Below are positions 1 to 9,349 of a stretch of 64,000 bases of DNA, piece by piece; the first letter of the stretch is position 1, and the number at the start of each line of letters is the position of its first letter. Below the pieces are notes generated by a model. The model was given only the letters and a program-made list of their open reading frames with translations. It did not search any database and was not told where the DNA came from. Source of the DNA: Halalkalibaculum roseum. GTDB taxonomy: Bacteria; Bacteroidota; Rhodothermia; Balneolales; Balneolaceae. Position numbers and translations under genes: made by a program. The DNA is taken from the NCBI RefSeq assembly GCF_011059145.1, contig NZ_JAALLT010000003.1:434001-498000 (forward strand), given 5' to 3'.

Positions 1-89
1 TTGTGCTCATGGTAAAATTCAGTCAATTCCTTTGTGATACTTATTGTAAACTTTGAGCAACTTTGTGAAATAGCCGACTAAAATTATAA

Positions 90-128
90 CACAGAGTTAC
101 ACAAAGAAGCGCTGAGGGACACAGAGGA
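90..128. repeat. Dispersed 'cacagagttac' type intergenic repeat, copy 1
   Basis: The stretch reads acagagttacacaaagaag followed by gctgagggacacagagg. Related wording recurs near 4446-4492 and 28166-28240, always outside genes. It resembles the low-complexity 'cacagagttacacagagg' repeats that I recall from many Bacteroidota genomes. Function is unknown. Confidence 0.4.
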
Positions 129-138
129 CTTATCTATG

Positions 139-726
139 TTAATAGAGATCTCCGAGTACGATGCGGGGATCGGGGTAGAGCTTGAGTGCCTGTTCATGAA
201 ACTCATCAGCAACGACTCCGGGCATATCCGCTTCACCGGGATCCTTAATTGAGATCTGAAAATGAAGATGCGGAACCCAGCCGCCATTAATTTTTTCCTC
301 TCCAAGCTCGGCAATCTTTTCTCCTTTTTCAACAGATTGTCCAACTTCCCATTGATCAAGGCATGCTTCAGAAAGGTGTCCGTATAGTGCGAATAAGGTA
401 GTGTCTTCGAATTCGTGACGTGTTACCAGCGTAGGACCATAGTTACCCTTCTGTGCATGATTTTCTTTATAGGCAAGCTCTCCATCATAAAAAGCATAGA
501 CCGGAGCTCCGGCATTTGTCCATATATCGATGCCCATATGAATGTTTCTTTTCCCTTCGTACTGATCAGCCGTGTACATCCTGGTTCTCTTCTCATTATA
601 CTTGCCTATGGCCCATGATTTTGAGCTAATAAATTCAGGATCATAGCGCTCGGAGAGATCAAAGACAAAGAGCTCCTCCGGGTAATCCATAACCGGGGTT
701 AAATTAAATTCAGAGAGGTCAATCAT
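139..726 (-). CDS. M23 (LytM-type) metallopeptidase domain protein
   Basis: A 195-residue protein with the complete M23 zinc and catalytic set: HMGID (His63, Asp67), the YGH histidine (His117) and HLH (His153, His155). M23 enzymes cut glycyl or D-amino-acid peptide bonds, usually in peptidoglycan. No signal peptide or membrane segment is visible, so it looks cytoplasmic unless exported atypically. I recall similar soluble M23 domains fused to class III aminotransferases in other bacteria, and three such aminotransferases lie in this window (two within 8 kb), so a role beyond the cell wall is possible. The ATG start fits. The gene lies 113 nt downstream of the racemase-like gene on the same strand and may be read from it. 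Confidence 0.75.
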   Translation of the reverse strand: MIDLSEFNLTPVMDYPEELFVFDLSERYDPEFISSKSWAIGKYNEKRTRMYTADQYEGKRNIHMGIDIWTNAGAPVYAFYDGELAYKENHAQKGNYGPTLVTRHEFEDTTLFALYGHLSEACLDQWEVGQSVEKGEKIAELGEEKINGGWVPHLHFQISIKDPGEADMPGVVADEFHEQALKLYPDPRIVLGDLY

Positions 727-839
727 TAATAATAAATCATGTTAAACCGAAAATTATGCCGGGAATTCGCATAGGACCCCAAGTTATTGTAAAATCAGTT
801 CTATTGGCAATTATTTGAGCATCCGAGAAGATAACAAGC

Positions 840-1910
840 TTATTCGACAATCTTATCAATGTAATCGGAGTTCATAATTCCAAGCGCTCCCATGTATTTC
901 ATACGAAAACGAATAAAGTCACCGACTTCGTAATTATTCTTGTTATCACCCACATCCAGGATAAGCATATCGGAACTGGCATCGGCGACTTTAACATCAT
1001 CATGAATATTTATTAGATGATCGGGATTGATATCCAAGTATCCGATATCCAGTATAGCCCGGTAGGATGTTTTACCGTACTCATCCTTGTCGATGGATGC
1101 GACCTTGCCTTGGGGATTTTTGCCGAGATCACCGCTTGGTACCTTCGGTTTTTCTGCAATCTCAATAATTTGCGAGTAGAGCTCCAGTACATCGTTGTGC
1201 ATGCCTTCTATGGTCCCATCTGAAAACAGGTCTTTGCCGAAGAAGAGAGCCTCACCCACCCGGAAATGATTGATGCCTTTGGGCAGCTGATTGCGCAGCA
1301 ATAAGGGAATAGTCACCGTCGTTCCTCCCGAAACAAGGGGAATCTCTTTGTCAAACTGCAGTGAAATAATCTGCTTGTAGAGTGCCAGCTGTATTAATTT
1401 ATCCTCGTCTGGCATTACCCCATGCATGCAATTTAGGTTGGTACCGATACCGATGACCTTAATGGCAGGAAGTTCGAATACCTTTTCGTAGAAAGTAATC
1501 AGATCTTCGCGCATTACCCCCTCCCGCAGGTCACCCATCTCAATCATTATTATAACTTTATGTACAGTTCCCTGGCGCTGGGCCTCTTTAGAAAGCGCAT
1601 GCAGCGTGGAGAGCTCAGTATTAAGGCTGGCATCGGCATACTTTACCACCGATTCGATAATATCTTTTGGCGGAGGTTTGATATAGATGGTCAGCACTTC
1701 AGAATCAATCTCTTTGATCTTTTTAAGATTGCTGATCCGGGAGTCGTGCATTTCACCAATTCCAAGGTCGGCGACCTCCTTTAGATAATCCGTATTGCCG
1801 CAGAGCAGCTTGGTGGTGATACCCCACTTTATGTCGTTTGACTTAAAGAGATTATCCAGGTAGTTATAATTGTCGCGCAGCTTGTCGCGATATAGCTTTA
1901 GATAGGCCAT
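840..1910 (-). CDS. Ornithine/alanine racemase-family PLP enzyme
   Basis: A 356-residue fold-type III PLP enzyme of the alanine racemase N-terminal domain family, close in layout to ornithine racemase (COG3457 type). The expected PLP lysine is Lys34 in the TTKLLCG motif. Further down, LVSGGTT and HFRVGEALFFG match the phosphate-binding and C-terminal segments of that family. It would interconvert L- and D-forms of a basic amino acid. It starts 3 nt after the stop of the acetyltransferase gene, so the two are almost certainly co-transcribed with the sodium symporter. Ornithine and lysine aminotransferase genes lie 3-5 kb away, which supports a basic amino acid substrate. The exact substrate is inferred. 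Confidence 0.75.
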   Translation of the reverse strand: MAYLKLYRDKLRDNYNYLDNLFKSNDIKWGITTKLLCGNTDYLKEVADLGIGEMHDSRISNLKKIKEIDSEVLTIYIKPPPKDIIESVVKYADASLNTELSTLHALSKEAQRQGTVHKVIIMIEMGDLREGVMREDLITFYEKVFELPAIKVIGIGTNLNCMHGVMPDEDKLIQLALYKQIISLQFDKEIPLVSGGTTVTIPLLLRNQLPKGINHFRVGEALFFGKDLFSDGTIEGMHNDVLELYSQIIEIAEKPKVPSGDLGKNPQGKVASIDKDEYGKTSYRAILDIGYLDINPDHLINIHDDVKVADASSDMLILDVGDNKNNYEVGDFIRFRMKYMGALGIMNSDYIDKIVE

Positions 1911-1913
1911 CCC

Positions 1914-2357
1914 CTACTTATTAAGTCTCATTTCAAGATATTTATTGGTGAAGCCGTACTTCTCATAAAGATACCTGGCCGGGTTATCGGGCTCAACATG
2001 CAGTGCTATATCTCCTTCTGTGGCATCAATGATACGTTCCATAAGTTCTTTACCGATTCCCTGCCCGCGCTCCCTGGCATCCACTGCAATATACACCAAT
2101 ATATGTTCGGGGATATACCCGCCCATATTTGTGTCATTAATGATTACGGCTCCAACGATTTTTTCATCACGATGGGCAACCAGTATAAATCCGTCTTGCC
2201 CTTCACCATCTCCATAGGCGTAGGCAATACAGCGCAAAATGCTCTCTTTTTTATCACCGTATTCATCCAGGTGATGATAGAGAAATTCAGCAATATCGTC
2301 CCGGCTGAATACGGTCGGATTGTTTTCATCCGATTCAATGATAGAATATTTGATCAT
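1914..2357 (-). CDS. GNAT family N-acetyltransferase
   Basis: A 147-residue single-domain acetyltransferase. The acetyl-CoA binding motif A, RERGQGIGKEL, lies at about residues 95-105, and the C-terminal half ends with the typical ARYLYEKYGF segment. The substrate cannot be read from sequence. It sits in a tight operon, 8 nt after the sodium symporter gene and 3 nt before the racemase-like gene, so an amino acid or its D-form is a reasonable substrate guess. Confidence 0.8.
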   Translation of the reverse strand: MIKYSIIESDENNPTVFSRDDIAEFLYHHLDEYGDKKESILRCIAYAYGDGEGQDGFILVAHRDEKIVGAVIINDTNMGGYIPEHILVYIAVDARERGQGIGKELMERIIDATEGDIALHVEPDNPARYLYEKYGFTNKYLEMRLNK

Positions 2358-2365
2358 AAAAATAG

Positions 2366-3856
2366 CTAAGTGTTAATTTGTTCTTCAACAAGTGTTTCGT
2401 CTTTCACTTCAGTATCAAGTTCTCCGTCGCTATCAGGAAACGCCAGCGATACAATTACGAAGGCAATGAGTGAAGCTGTGATTCCGAATACATTTGGATC
2501 GAGATTGTACGGTAATTGTTTCACAAAAATTTGCAAATACAGAGTGGTTCCTCCTCCAATAAGCATGGCTGAGATTGCACCAATACTGCTGCTTTTTTTC
2601 CAATATAAAGCACCGATTATAGGTACAAATAATCCCGATACCATGAAAGCATAGGAATAAAGCATAAGATCTAAAACACTGGTCATGGTTGTGGCAATCA
2701 GCAAGGCTGCTACCCCGATAATAAGTGTTGTTACCTGTGAAAAGCGGAGGAAAGAGTCACTTTCATGGTCCACATCCTTAAAATACACTATAATGTCAGA
2801 AACCACATTTCCTGATGAGGCCATCAGGCAACTGTCGGCAGTTGAAAGTATGGCTGAAAAATAGGCCGACATCATAATACCCATCAAACCTACAGGCAAT
2901 ACCGTTCTCAATAACATCGGTAACCCGGTTTCAGGATCAGTATCAGAAATATTTTCGGCGCCGAGGTAATCGAACATTCCCTGTCCGGCCCCCACTTTGG
3001 CAAAAAGACCCAGCAAGACTCCCATGAATGCCATAACCGGCCATTCAAACAGACCGGCAAGGTACCATGCTTTTTTAGCAGTCTTCTCATCATTACAGGC
3101 ATAGATTCGCTGGTATAAGGTCATACCAACAAACCATATGGGAATGATAGTCACCGCCCAGTATACCACATTCTGCCATGTGATATTTGTCATGGAGAGT
3201 AACTGCGGATCCACCGTGCTGGTAATTCCCTCCCACCCTCCGATAGCGGTATAAGAAATCGGAATTCCGATCAACACCAAACCGGTCATCAGCAGTGCCC
3301 ACTGCAAGGTGTCTGTGTAAATTACAGCTTTCAAGCCCCCCATGACGGTATACACCACTGCGATAGTACCCATTATCAGCAGGGCGGTATTCAGCTCAAG
3401 ATCTGCAAAAGTACCGGTAGCAAGTTTAGCTCCAGCTAGAATCTGCGAGCTGGTAAACCCGGCATACCCGATGGCCGATATGATCCCGGCTATCAAGGCC
3501 ACACGTGCATTGAAGTAATATTTAAAAACTTCAGGAAAGGTATAGGCTTTATCAAAAACCGGGTTACCTTTTACCTTGGGGATGAGAAAAACTGCAGCAA
3601 GCCAAGCCCCAATCAGACCGGTAAAAAGCATCCATGATCCTGACAATCCCATGGTAAATCCAAGTCCGCCAAGGCCGATTGAAAACCCACCCCCCACATC
3701 TGTTGCAACAACAGAAAGTCCGACATGGAGACTACTCATATTTCTTCCGCCTACATAGTAGTCATCCGCTCCCTTGTTTTTCTTCAGAAAGAAAAACCCG
3801 AAGCCGAGCATGACAATCATATAGAGTATGAAGATGGAAAAATCTATCCAGTGCAT
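2366..3856 (-). CDS. Sodium:solute symporter (SSS family)
   Basis: A 496-residue inner-membrane protein with about thirteen hydrophobic segments and the SSS-family pattern: an N-terminal YVGGRNMSS element after the first helix, then VVATDVGGGFSIG and GYAGFTSSQILAG. These transporters bring in amino acids, sugars or organic acids with sodium. It is the first gene of an operon with a GNAT enzyme and an ornithine-racemase-like enzyme, so an amino acid is the likely cargo. The C-terminus is acidic and cytoplasmic. The ATG start is preceded by about 165 nt without a gene. Confidence 0.85.
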   Translation of the reverse strand: MHWIDFSIFILYMIVMLGFGFFFLKKNKGADDYYVGGRNMSSLHVGLSVVATDVGGGFSIGLGGLGFTMGLSGSWMLFTGLIGAWLAAVFLIPKVKGNPVFDKAYTFPEVFKYYFNARVALIAGIISAIGYAGFTSSQILAGAKLATGTFADLELNTALLIMGTIAVVYTVMGGLKAVIYTDTLQWALLMTGLVLIGIPISYTAIGGWEGITSTVDPQLLSMTNITWQNVVYWAVTIIPIWFVGMTLYQRIYACNDEKTAKKAWYLAGLFEWPVMAFMGVLLGLFAKVGAGQGMFDYLGAENISDTDPETGLPMLLRTVLPVGLMGIMMSAYFSAILSTADSCLMASSGNVVSDIIVYFKDVDHESDSFLRFSQVTTLIIGVAALLIATTMTSVLDLMLYSYAFMVSGLFVPIIGALYWKKSSSIGAISAMLIGGGTTLYLQIFVKQLPYNLDPNVFGITASLIAFVIVSLAFPDSDGELDTEVKDETLVEEQINT

Positions 3857-4021
3857 AAGATGGGACGAGAAAAATAATTAACCAGAAGGGTGCAATTAGA
3901 CCGGTAAAGGTAAATTCATGTAATAGCGTCAAGGAATATTTACGACCCTAAATATAGGCTTAATCTGGCAGGGATGTCAAATTGATCACATCAATATAAG
4001 ATGGGCAAAAAGGAAGAATTA

Positions 4022-4270
4022 CTAACTGCCGTTTCTACTCGGGCCTACCAGCAGTTTACCGTTATAAACGGATCCTTCATCAAAGGAAATGTTCTTAGCT
4101 TTTATGTCTCCCCTTAACACGGAACCCTTTTTAAGGTGAATGGCATCGCTGGCATGAACGTCACCTTGCATCGATCCCTCAAGCACCAGTTTGGAGGTTT
4201 TTATGGTACCCCTGAAATTGGTGTCCTTGTCGAGGTATGTATAACTCTCCGAATTTTTCACTGTTTTCAA
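4022..4270 (-). CDS. Short bactofilin-like polymer-forming protein
   Basis: An 82-residue protein made almost only of the bactofilin beta-helix repeat: FRGTIKTSKLVLEGSMQGDV, then KGSVLRGDIKAKNISFDEG and a final YNGKL turn. Bactofilins form filaments that scaffold cell-wall or envelope machinery. This one is shorter than the usual 110-180 residues and lacks the flanking tails. No internal ATG is available near the N-terminus, so a TTG start at 4270 is assumed and the true start could lie slightly upstream. It stands alone between the symporter operon and the ornithine aminotransferase gene. Confidence 0.7.
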   Translation of the reverse strand: MKTVKNSESYTYLDKDTNFRGTIKTSKLVLEGSMQGDVHASDAIHLKKGSVLRGDIKAKNISFDEGSVYNGKLLVGPSRNGS

Positions 4271-4651
4271 CCCTTTTAAATTACTCCTTGAACAGCAGTA
4301 CCTTTTGTCGGCAACCTGCTAACTCATTATTTCTATTGCTAAAACCTTAGCTAATTATAACAAATTTTAGCTAACAAATATATTATTGAGCTAAAATATA
4401 ATATTTCACCGTGTCGGAATGACCGGTCTTATCATCTTCCCATTATGCGCTCTCGCAGTGTTTCGCAGTTGACTTCGCTGAGTTACGCAGAAATTTTGAC
4501 CCTCTCCAAGCATCGGCGAAAAACTTAGCGCAATCAGCGATAGAAAATTTACTTTAAAACAGGTTAAGCACTAATAGAACCATTAGAGTAGTTGTTATTT
4601 TTCCTTATTTTTCTGATTAGAAAATCAATCCAAAATCCATCGTATTTATCT
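4271..4651. other. 381-nt divergent intergenic region with spaced GCTAA sites
   Basis: No gene is seen between the bactofilin and ornithine aminotransferase genes. The left half is AT-rich and carries GCTAA four times, with the G at 4338, 4350, 4370 and 4390; the last three are exactly 20 nt apart. The right half (4446-4545) holds degenerate 'gctgagttacgcag' and 'agcgcaatcagcg' wording like the dispersed repeats elsewhere in the window. It probably contains the promoters of both neighbours. Confidence 0.4.
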
Positions 4652-5887
4652 ATGATCACGTCTGAAGAAGCAATGGCTCTCGAGAATCAATACGGAGCTC
4701 ATAATTATCATCCGCTCCCGGTAGTACTTTCAAAGGGTGAAGGAGTGTATGTGTGGGATCCGGAAGGCAACAGGTATTTTGATTTTCTATCAGCTTATTC
4801 GGCAGTAAACCAGGGGCATGGCCATCCTAAAATACTGAATGCACTCAAAGAACAGGCAGAAAAGCTTACTTTGGTTTCGCGAGCTTTTCATAGTGATATT
4901 CTAGGAGTGTATGAGGAGTACATGCACAACTATTTTGGCTATGACAAGCTGCTGCCAATGAACACGGGTGCCGAAGGCGTGGAGACGGCTATTAAACTGT
5001 GCCGAAAGTGGTCATACGAGAAGAAGAATCTCACCCCGGAAAAAGCTACTATCATTGTAGCAAAAGGAAATTTTCATGGCCGAACGACCAGCATCATTTC
5101 CTTTTCAAATGATCCGGTCGCACGTAAAAACTTCGGCCCCTATACGCCCGGTTTTGTCTCTGTAGACTATGACGATTTGGATGCATTGGAACAAGCCCTG
5201 AAGGAAAAAGATGTCGCCGGTTTCCTAGTGGAACCGATACAGGGGGAAGCAGGAGTAAATGTACCAAGTGATGGATATCTGAAGAAAGCTTATGAACTTT
5301 GCCAGAAACATAATGCTCTATTCATTGCCGATGAGATTCAAACTGGCATTGCTCGTACCGGAAAATTACTCTGCGTTGATCACGAAAATGTAAGACCGGA
5401 TATCGTAATTCTTGGAAAAGCGTTATCCGGCGGGGTCTACCCGGTATCGGCGGTACTGGCAGACGATGAAATTATGGAGTGTATTCGACCCGGCGAACAC
5501 GGCTCCACCTACGGAGGAAACCCACTGGCTTGTGCTGTAGCGATGGCGGCTCTTGATGTTGTCAAGGAAGAGAATCTGGCTGAAAATGCAGAAAAGCTGG
5601 GCAAAATTTTCCGGTCTGAGATGGAGAAACTGGCAGAGAAATCTAAACTGGTAAAAAAAGTTCGTGGAAAAGGCTTATTAAATGCAGTGGTTATCAATGA
5701 TTCGGAAGAAAGCGAGACTGCATGGAATATCTGTGTGGCCTTAAAAAATAACGGTCTCCTTGCCAAGCCTACCCATGGGAATATCATCCGTTTTGCACCT
5801 CCCCTGGTGATGACCGAAGAGCAGCTTATGGAGTGTGTTTCCATCATATCAGATACCGTGATGGAATATGAAAACGTCGCGGTATAG
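4652..5887 (+). CDS. rocD: Ornithine--oxo-acid aminotransferase
   Basis: A 411-residue class III PLP aminotransferase. It transfers the delta-amino group of ornithine to 2-oxoglutarate, giving glutamate-5-semialdehyde, a cytoplasmic step of arginine/ornithine catabolism. Family marks: [15 protein letters not shown] at the N-terminus, EPIQGEAG near 195-201, ADEIQTG with Asp227, and the PLP lysine Lys256 in LGKALSGG. The length matches Bacillus RocD. The open frame extends 20 codons upstream to 4592, but those residues are hydrophobic and unlike the family, so the ATG at 4652 is chosen. With the lysine aminotransferase and racemase-like genes nearby it suggests a basic amino acid catabolic cluster. 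Confidence 0.9.
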   Translation: MITSEEAMALENQYGAHNYHPLPVVLSKGEGVYVWDPEGNRYFDFLSAYSAVNQGHGHPKILNALKEQAEKLTLVSRAFHSDILGVYEEYMHNYFGYDKLLPMNTGAEGVETAIKLCRKWSYEKKNLTPEKATIIVAKGNFHGRTTSIISFSNDPVARKNFGPYTPGFVSVDYDDLDALEQALKEKDVAGFLVEPIQGEAGVNVPSDGYLKKAYELCQKHNALFIADEIQTGIARTGKLLCVDHENVRPDIVILGKALSGGVYPVSAVLADDEIMECIRPGEHGSTYGGNPLACAVAMAALDVVKEENLAENAEKLGKIFRSEMEKLAEKSKLVKKVRGKGLLNAVVINDSEESETAWNICVALKNNGLLAKPTHGNIIRFAPPLVMTEEQLMECVSIISDTVMEYENVAV

Positions 5888-6000
5888 AACACGGATGCAT
5901 GGAACACGGAAAACGCAGATATTGCGGATTGGCACTGTTTTGAGTTTAGGTTACCTCAAATTTTAGATCTGCACAAACCAGTCTCATCGGTGTCATCTGT
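5884..6000. repeat. Dispersed 'acacggat...cgcagat...gcggatt' wording
   Basis: Between rocD and the tRNA terminator lies aacacggatgcatggaacac, then cgcagatattgcggatt, and further on cggtgtcatctgtgttcc. This is the 'acacggatttcacggat' style of intergenic repeat, also seen in shorter form near 36945-36975 and 48695-48795. There is no coding potential. Confidence 0.35.
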
Positions 6001-6007
6001 GTTCCAT

Positions 6008-6041
6008 AAAAAAAGCGGCTTCCTAAATTAGAAAGCCGCTT
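6008..6041 (-). terminator. Rho-independent terminator of the initiator tRNA
   Basis: On the minus strand an agcggctt stem pairs with aagccgct around a loop of about 11 nt and is followed by seven T residues. It lies directly downstream of the tRNA gene transcribed on that strand. Confidence 0.8.
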
Positions 6042-6047
6042 CTGTAG

Positions 6048-6120
<73 letters not shown>

Positions 6121-6237
6121 ATGTAAGACTCCAAAAATAGGCTTGATTTGGGTACTTGTCAATAGTAAATTTATATTTCTTTCCGCTAACAGCTACGGCT
6201 TTCTTTCAAATTTATAATTACAAAAAACAAGCGCTAT

Positions 6238-7623
6238 ATGTCTACCAATACCAAGGTAAATCCTAAAGAAGTACACAGTATCCTTGATAAGCATATCCTT
6301 ACCGATGGTCTGGATATGGTTCTGGATCTTGAGAAAAGCGAAGGTGTTTACCTTTATGATTCGAGAGGCGAAAAGCGCTACCTGGATTTCTTTACTTTCT
6401 TTGCCTCCAACCCACTGGGTATGAATCACCCGAGGCTGTCGAATGATGAATTTATACGTAAAATAGGAAAGGCTGCCGTCAACAAGCCATCCAATTCGGA
6501 CGTCTACACTGAGGCAATGGCAGAGTTTGTCGACAATTTTGACCGAATCGGAATACCGGACTACATGCCCTATGCTTTCTTCATCTCGGGAGGAGCTCTC
6601 GCAGTTGAAAATGCCCTTAAAGTTGCATTTGACTGGAAGGTTCAGAAAAACTTTGAGAAGGGTTATCGTCAGGAAAAAGGTCATAAGGTCCTTCACCTTG
6701 AAAAAGCTTTCCACGGGCGCTCGGGCTACACGTTATCACTTACCAATACCCTGCCAAATAAAACGAAGTATTTCCCTAAATTTGACTGGCCTCGCATCGT
6801 GAATCCTGTCATGAAATTCCCTGCCACTGACGAGCATGTTCGTCAAGCAGTAGACCTGGAAGGTAAGGCCATAGCCCAGGCGGAGCGTTACTTTGAGATG
6901 TATAAAGACGAAATTGCCTGCATCATACTTGAACCCATACAGGGAGAGGGAGGAGACAACCATTTCAGATTAGAGTTTCACCAGGCCCTGCGTGACCTGG
7001 CCGACAAACATGAGGCCCTGCTTATTTATGATGAAGTGCAGACCGGCGTCGGTCTCACCGGTAAATTCTGGGCTCACGAACACTATGTGAAACCGGATAT
7101 CCTTGCTTTCGGCAAAAAAGCGCAAGTTTGCGGAATACTTTCCAACGACCGGGTGGATGACATAGAAACCAACTGCTTCCACGTTTCATCTCGTATCAAT
7201 TCTACATGGGGAGGTAATCTGGTGGATATGGTTCGTTTCGGTAGAATACTAGAGGTAATCGAAGAAGAAAAGCTCGTAGAAAACGCTGCTGAGGTCGGCT
7301 CCTACCTTCAGGATAAACTCAGTGAGCTGGCCGAAGAGTTTGAACATTTTAGCAACCCCAGGGGTAAAGGTCTATTTTGTGCCATTGACCTGCCTAACGG
7401 CCATGCCCGGGATGCCGTCAAGAAACAGTGCATTGAAAATCAACTGATGATTCTGGCCTGTGGTGAGAGAACCATCCGGTTCCGTCCGCCACTGAACGTA
7501 AAGAAGGAGCATGTTGATGAGGCAATAAGCATTATGCAGAAATCCTATAAGGAAGCTGCCGGTAAATGCCCGGCACTGACTTCAAATAGCTACACCCTGC
7601 CCAACGGCAATAGTGGAAGTTGA
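6238..7623 (+). CDS. lat: L-lysine 6-transaminase (lysine epsilon-aminotransferase)
   Basis: A 461-residue class III PLP aminotransferase of the LAT family, which moves the epsilon-amino group of lysine to 2-oxoglutarate to give 2-aminoadipate 6-semialdehyde. Diagnostic parts: NPLGMNHPRL near 58-67, FISGGALAVENALK, EPIQGEGGDNHF, YDEVQTGVG, the FGKKAQVCG segment holding the PLP lysine (293-294), and HVSSRINSTWGGN. The length agrees with the Mycobacterium enzyme. The downstream semialdehyde dehydrogenase is not adjacent; the only aldehyde dehydrogenase in the window is at 29.3 kb. It lies on the same strand as rocD but is separated from it by the tRNA, so it probably has its own promoter. Confidence 0.92.
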   Translation: MSTNTKVNPKEVHSILDKHILTDGLDMVLDLEKSEGVYLYDSRGEKRYLDFFTFFASNPLGMNHPRLSNDEFIRKIGKAAVNKPSNSDVYTEAMAEFVDNFDRIGIPDYMPYAFFISGGALAVENALKVAFDWKVQKNFEKGYRQEKGHKVLHLEKAFHGRSGYTLSLTNTLPNKTKYFPKFDWPRIVNPVMKFPATDEHVRQAVDLEGKAIAQAERYFEMYKDEIACIILEPIQGEGGDNHFRLEFHQALRDLADKHEALLIYDEVQTGVGLTGKFWAHEHYVKPDILAFGKKAQVCGILSNDRVDDIETNCFHVSSRINSTWGGNLVDMVRFGRILEVIEEEKLVENAAEVGSYLQDKLSELAEEFEHFSNPRGKGLFCAIDLPNGHARDAVKKQCIENQLMILACGERTIRFRPPLNVKKEHVDEAISIMQKSYKEAAGKCPALTSNSYTLPNGNSGS

Positions 7624-7885
7624 TCGCTTGGAAATTGCAGTTCTTTCAGGATCACTGTTTCTAACTCTTTAGTAGCACTTAATATATTCTATTTTGATCC
7701 GGTGACTGCTCCTGTAATTTCTATATCTTTATCTTTTCAATATATCGATAGCTAATTTTCCAGTCTTAGTATCGGATTACTTGTAGTAGTACTTTTTGTA
7801 TAGAAGCCATCCTTTTATTACTTGATTAGGTGCCTTATTCGCTTATCTTGGATATTACACCTAAATCACAAGTGACTAAATAACA

Positions 7886-8428
7886 ATGGCTTATATAGAA
7901 TTGAATAATAAGATGCCCGGTATAGCCGGACTCTTGCAGTATCGACCAGAAACGGCAAAACCTTTGAGTGAACTTGCCGAAATTTTACTAAGGGGTCCTT
8001 CCAGCCTCTCTTCCGGTGAACGTGAAATGATTGCTTCTTATGTCTCCTACAGAAATAAGTGTCATTTCTGTCACACCTCCCATGGAGCTGCAGCTGCCCA
8101 TCATTTCGACGGTGATCTTTCACTAATCGATGACATCAAAAATAATTTCAAAAAAACTGAGATCTCGCCAAAGCTGCGTTCATTACTGGATATTGCTGCG
8201 AAGGTTCAACAAAGCGGAAATGATGTAAAAGAGTCAGATATCGATGCTGCCCGTAATAATGGCGCTTCGGACCGTGAAATACACGATGCGGTTTTAATTG
8301 CTGCAGCTTTCTGCATGTACAACAGGTATGTAGACGGGCTGGGCACCTGGGCACCGGAAGAAAAAGAAGCCTATGATGAATCCGGCAAACGACTTGCCCA
8401 TGAAGGCTACTTATCTATTAACTCCTAA
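7886..8428 (+). CDS. Carboxymuconolactone decarboxylase / AhpD-like peroxidase-related protein
   Basis: A 180-residue all-helical protein of the CMD/AhpD superfamily. The redox motif Cys59-x-x-Cys62 with His66 (KCHFCHTSH) is intact, as in AhpD alkylhydroperoxidases. It is therefore probably a thiol peroxidase or disulfide reductase of the 'peroxidase-related enzyme' type rather than a true decarboxylase. It stands alone, 262 nt after lat, and converges on an SDR gene that ends 11 nt away. The physiological substrate is unknown. Confidence 0.8.
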   Translation: MAYIELNNKMPGIAGLLQYRPETAKPLSELAEILLRGPSSLSSGEREMIASYVSYRNKCHFCHTSHGAAAAHHFDGDLSLIDDIKNNFKKTEISPKLRSLLDIAAKVQQSGNDVKESDIDAARNNGASDREIHDAVLIAAAFCMYNRYVDGLGTWAPEEKEAYDESGKRLAHEGYLSINS

Positions 8429-8439
8429 TTCAATCACAT

Positions 8440-9159
8440 CTATACCATTTGATGTGATTCCGGTTGTATGGTGATTTCGTTCAGCACCGAATCCGCAGGC
8501 TGGTTGGCAGCATAGTAGATTGCTTTGCCCACTTCTTCCGGGGTCAGCATCTTATCGCGCTGTACTCGCATATCAACTTTGTCATCATCCCAAAAGGGAG
8601 TGTCAACGCCGCCAAGGTGCATCAGGGTAAATTTGATACCGCTTCTCTTGTTCTCTTCAATTAGGGCTTTGGTAAAGCCGGTAACGGCAAATTTGGAGGC
8701 CGCGTAGACGGATGAATTTTTCATCACGTATTTGCCGAGTGTACCGGGAAGCATGATAACCCTCCCCTTTTTCTCGGTAGCCATATGTCGAACGACTGTC
8801 TGGGTAACCAGAAAGGTACCGTATACATTTGTTTCAAGTACATTTTTGGCATCATCAGGTTTAATATCCAAGAGCGGTTGGATGATACCTTGTCCGAACG
8901 CATTGACCAGTACATCTATACTGCCGAGATCTTCAGTTACCTCCCGGGTCATTGTTGATACCGATGCCAGGTCGGTGACATCCACACCGATTACAAAAGC
9001 TTCTCCACCGCTGTCGTTAATCTCTTTGGCTACTTCTTCTGCCTTACTCTTATTACGAGCGGCAAGCACCACTTTCGCGCCGGCTTTCGCAAATACTTTG
9101 GCCGCAGCGCTTCCAATTCCGCCTGAGCCACCTACAATGAGTACAATTTTGTCTTTCAT
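8440..9159 (-). CDS. SDR family oxidoreductase
   Basis: A 239-residue classical short-chain dehydrogenase/reductase. The dinucleotide-binding GGSGGIGS lies at residues 10-17, and the catalytic YxxxK is Tyr152/Lys156 in SSVYAASKF. The usual catalytic serine, about 13 residues before the tyrosine, is not obvious: LPGTLGKY has Gly139-Thr140 there. Threonine may serve, or activity may be reduced. It works in the cytoplasm with NAD(P)H; the substrate is unknown. The gene converges on the peroxidase-related gene. Confidence 0.8.
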   Translation of the reverse strand: MKDKIVLIVGGSGGIGSAAAKVFAKAGAKVVLAARNKSKAEEVAKEINDSGGEAFVIGVDVTDLASVSTMTREVTEDLGSIDVLVNAFGQGIIQPLLDIKPDDAKNVLETNVYGTFLVTQTVVRHMATEKKGRVIMLPGTLGKYVMKNSSVYAASKFAVTGFTKALIEENKRSGIKFTLMHLGGVDTPFWDDDKVDMRVQRDKMLTPEEVGKAIYYAANQPADSVLNEITIQPESHQMV

Positions 9160-9266
9160 AAATTGTCAATCTGATCTTATAAGTAGTTAGATCAAAGTAA
9201 GCAGATTTGCAGGATTTCCGTTCCGAGAATGTTCGTACCAATTAATTAACTATCTAGTCAGATCAA

Positions 9267-9304
9267 CGAACCCTCCAAGGGTTGCATAACCCTTGGAGGG
9301 TTCG
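9267..9304. terminator. 17-bp stem hairpin (terminator or palindromic repeat)
   Basis: cgaaccctccaagggtt and its exact complement flank a GCAT loop. It lies between the DUF1579-like gene (which ends at 9350 on the minus strand) and the upstream side of the SDR gene. The core 'cctccaagg' is shared with the hairpin at 10052-10094, so both may belong to a palindromic repeat family also used as terminators. Confidence 0.6.
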
Positions 9305-9349
9305 TTTACTTATTAATTGGAAATTAGGCCTTTAGGTAGAAGGGTTTTC

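Noticed and set aside
1-138. Gene fragment at the left window edge
   Set aside because: No frame with recognisable features; only repeat-like wording is present.
4592-4651. Extended start for ornithine aminotransferase
   Set aside because: The added 20 residues are hydrophobic and do not fit a cytoplasmic enzyme; the ATG at 4652 matches the family N-terminus.
8732-9190. 152-codon frame opposite the SDR gene
   Set aside because: It is the antisense shadow of a well-supported SDR gene and has no family features.
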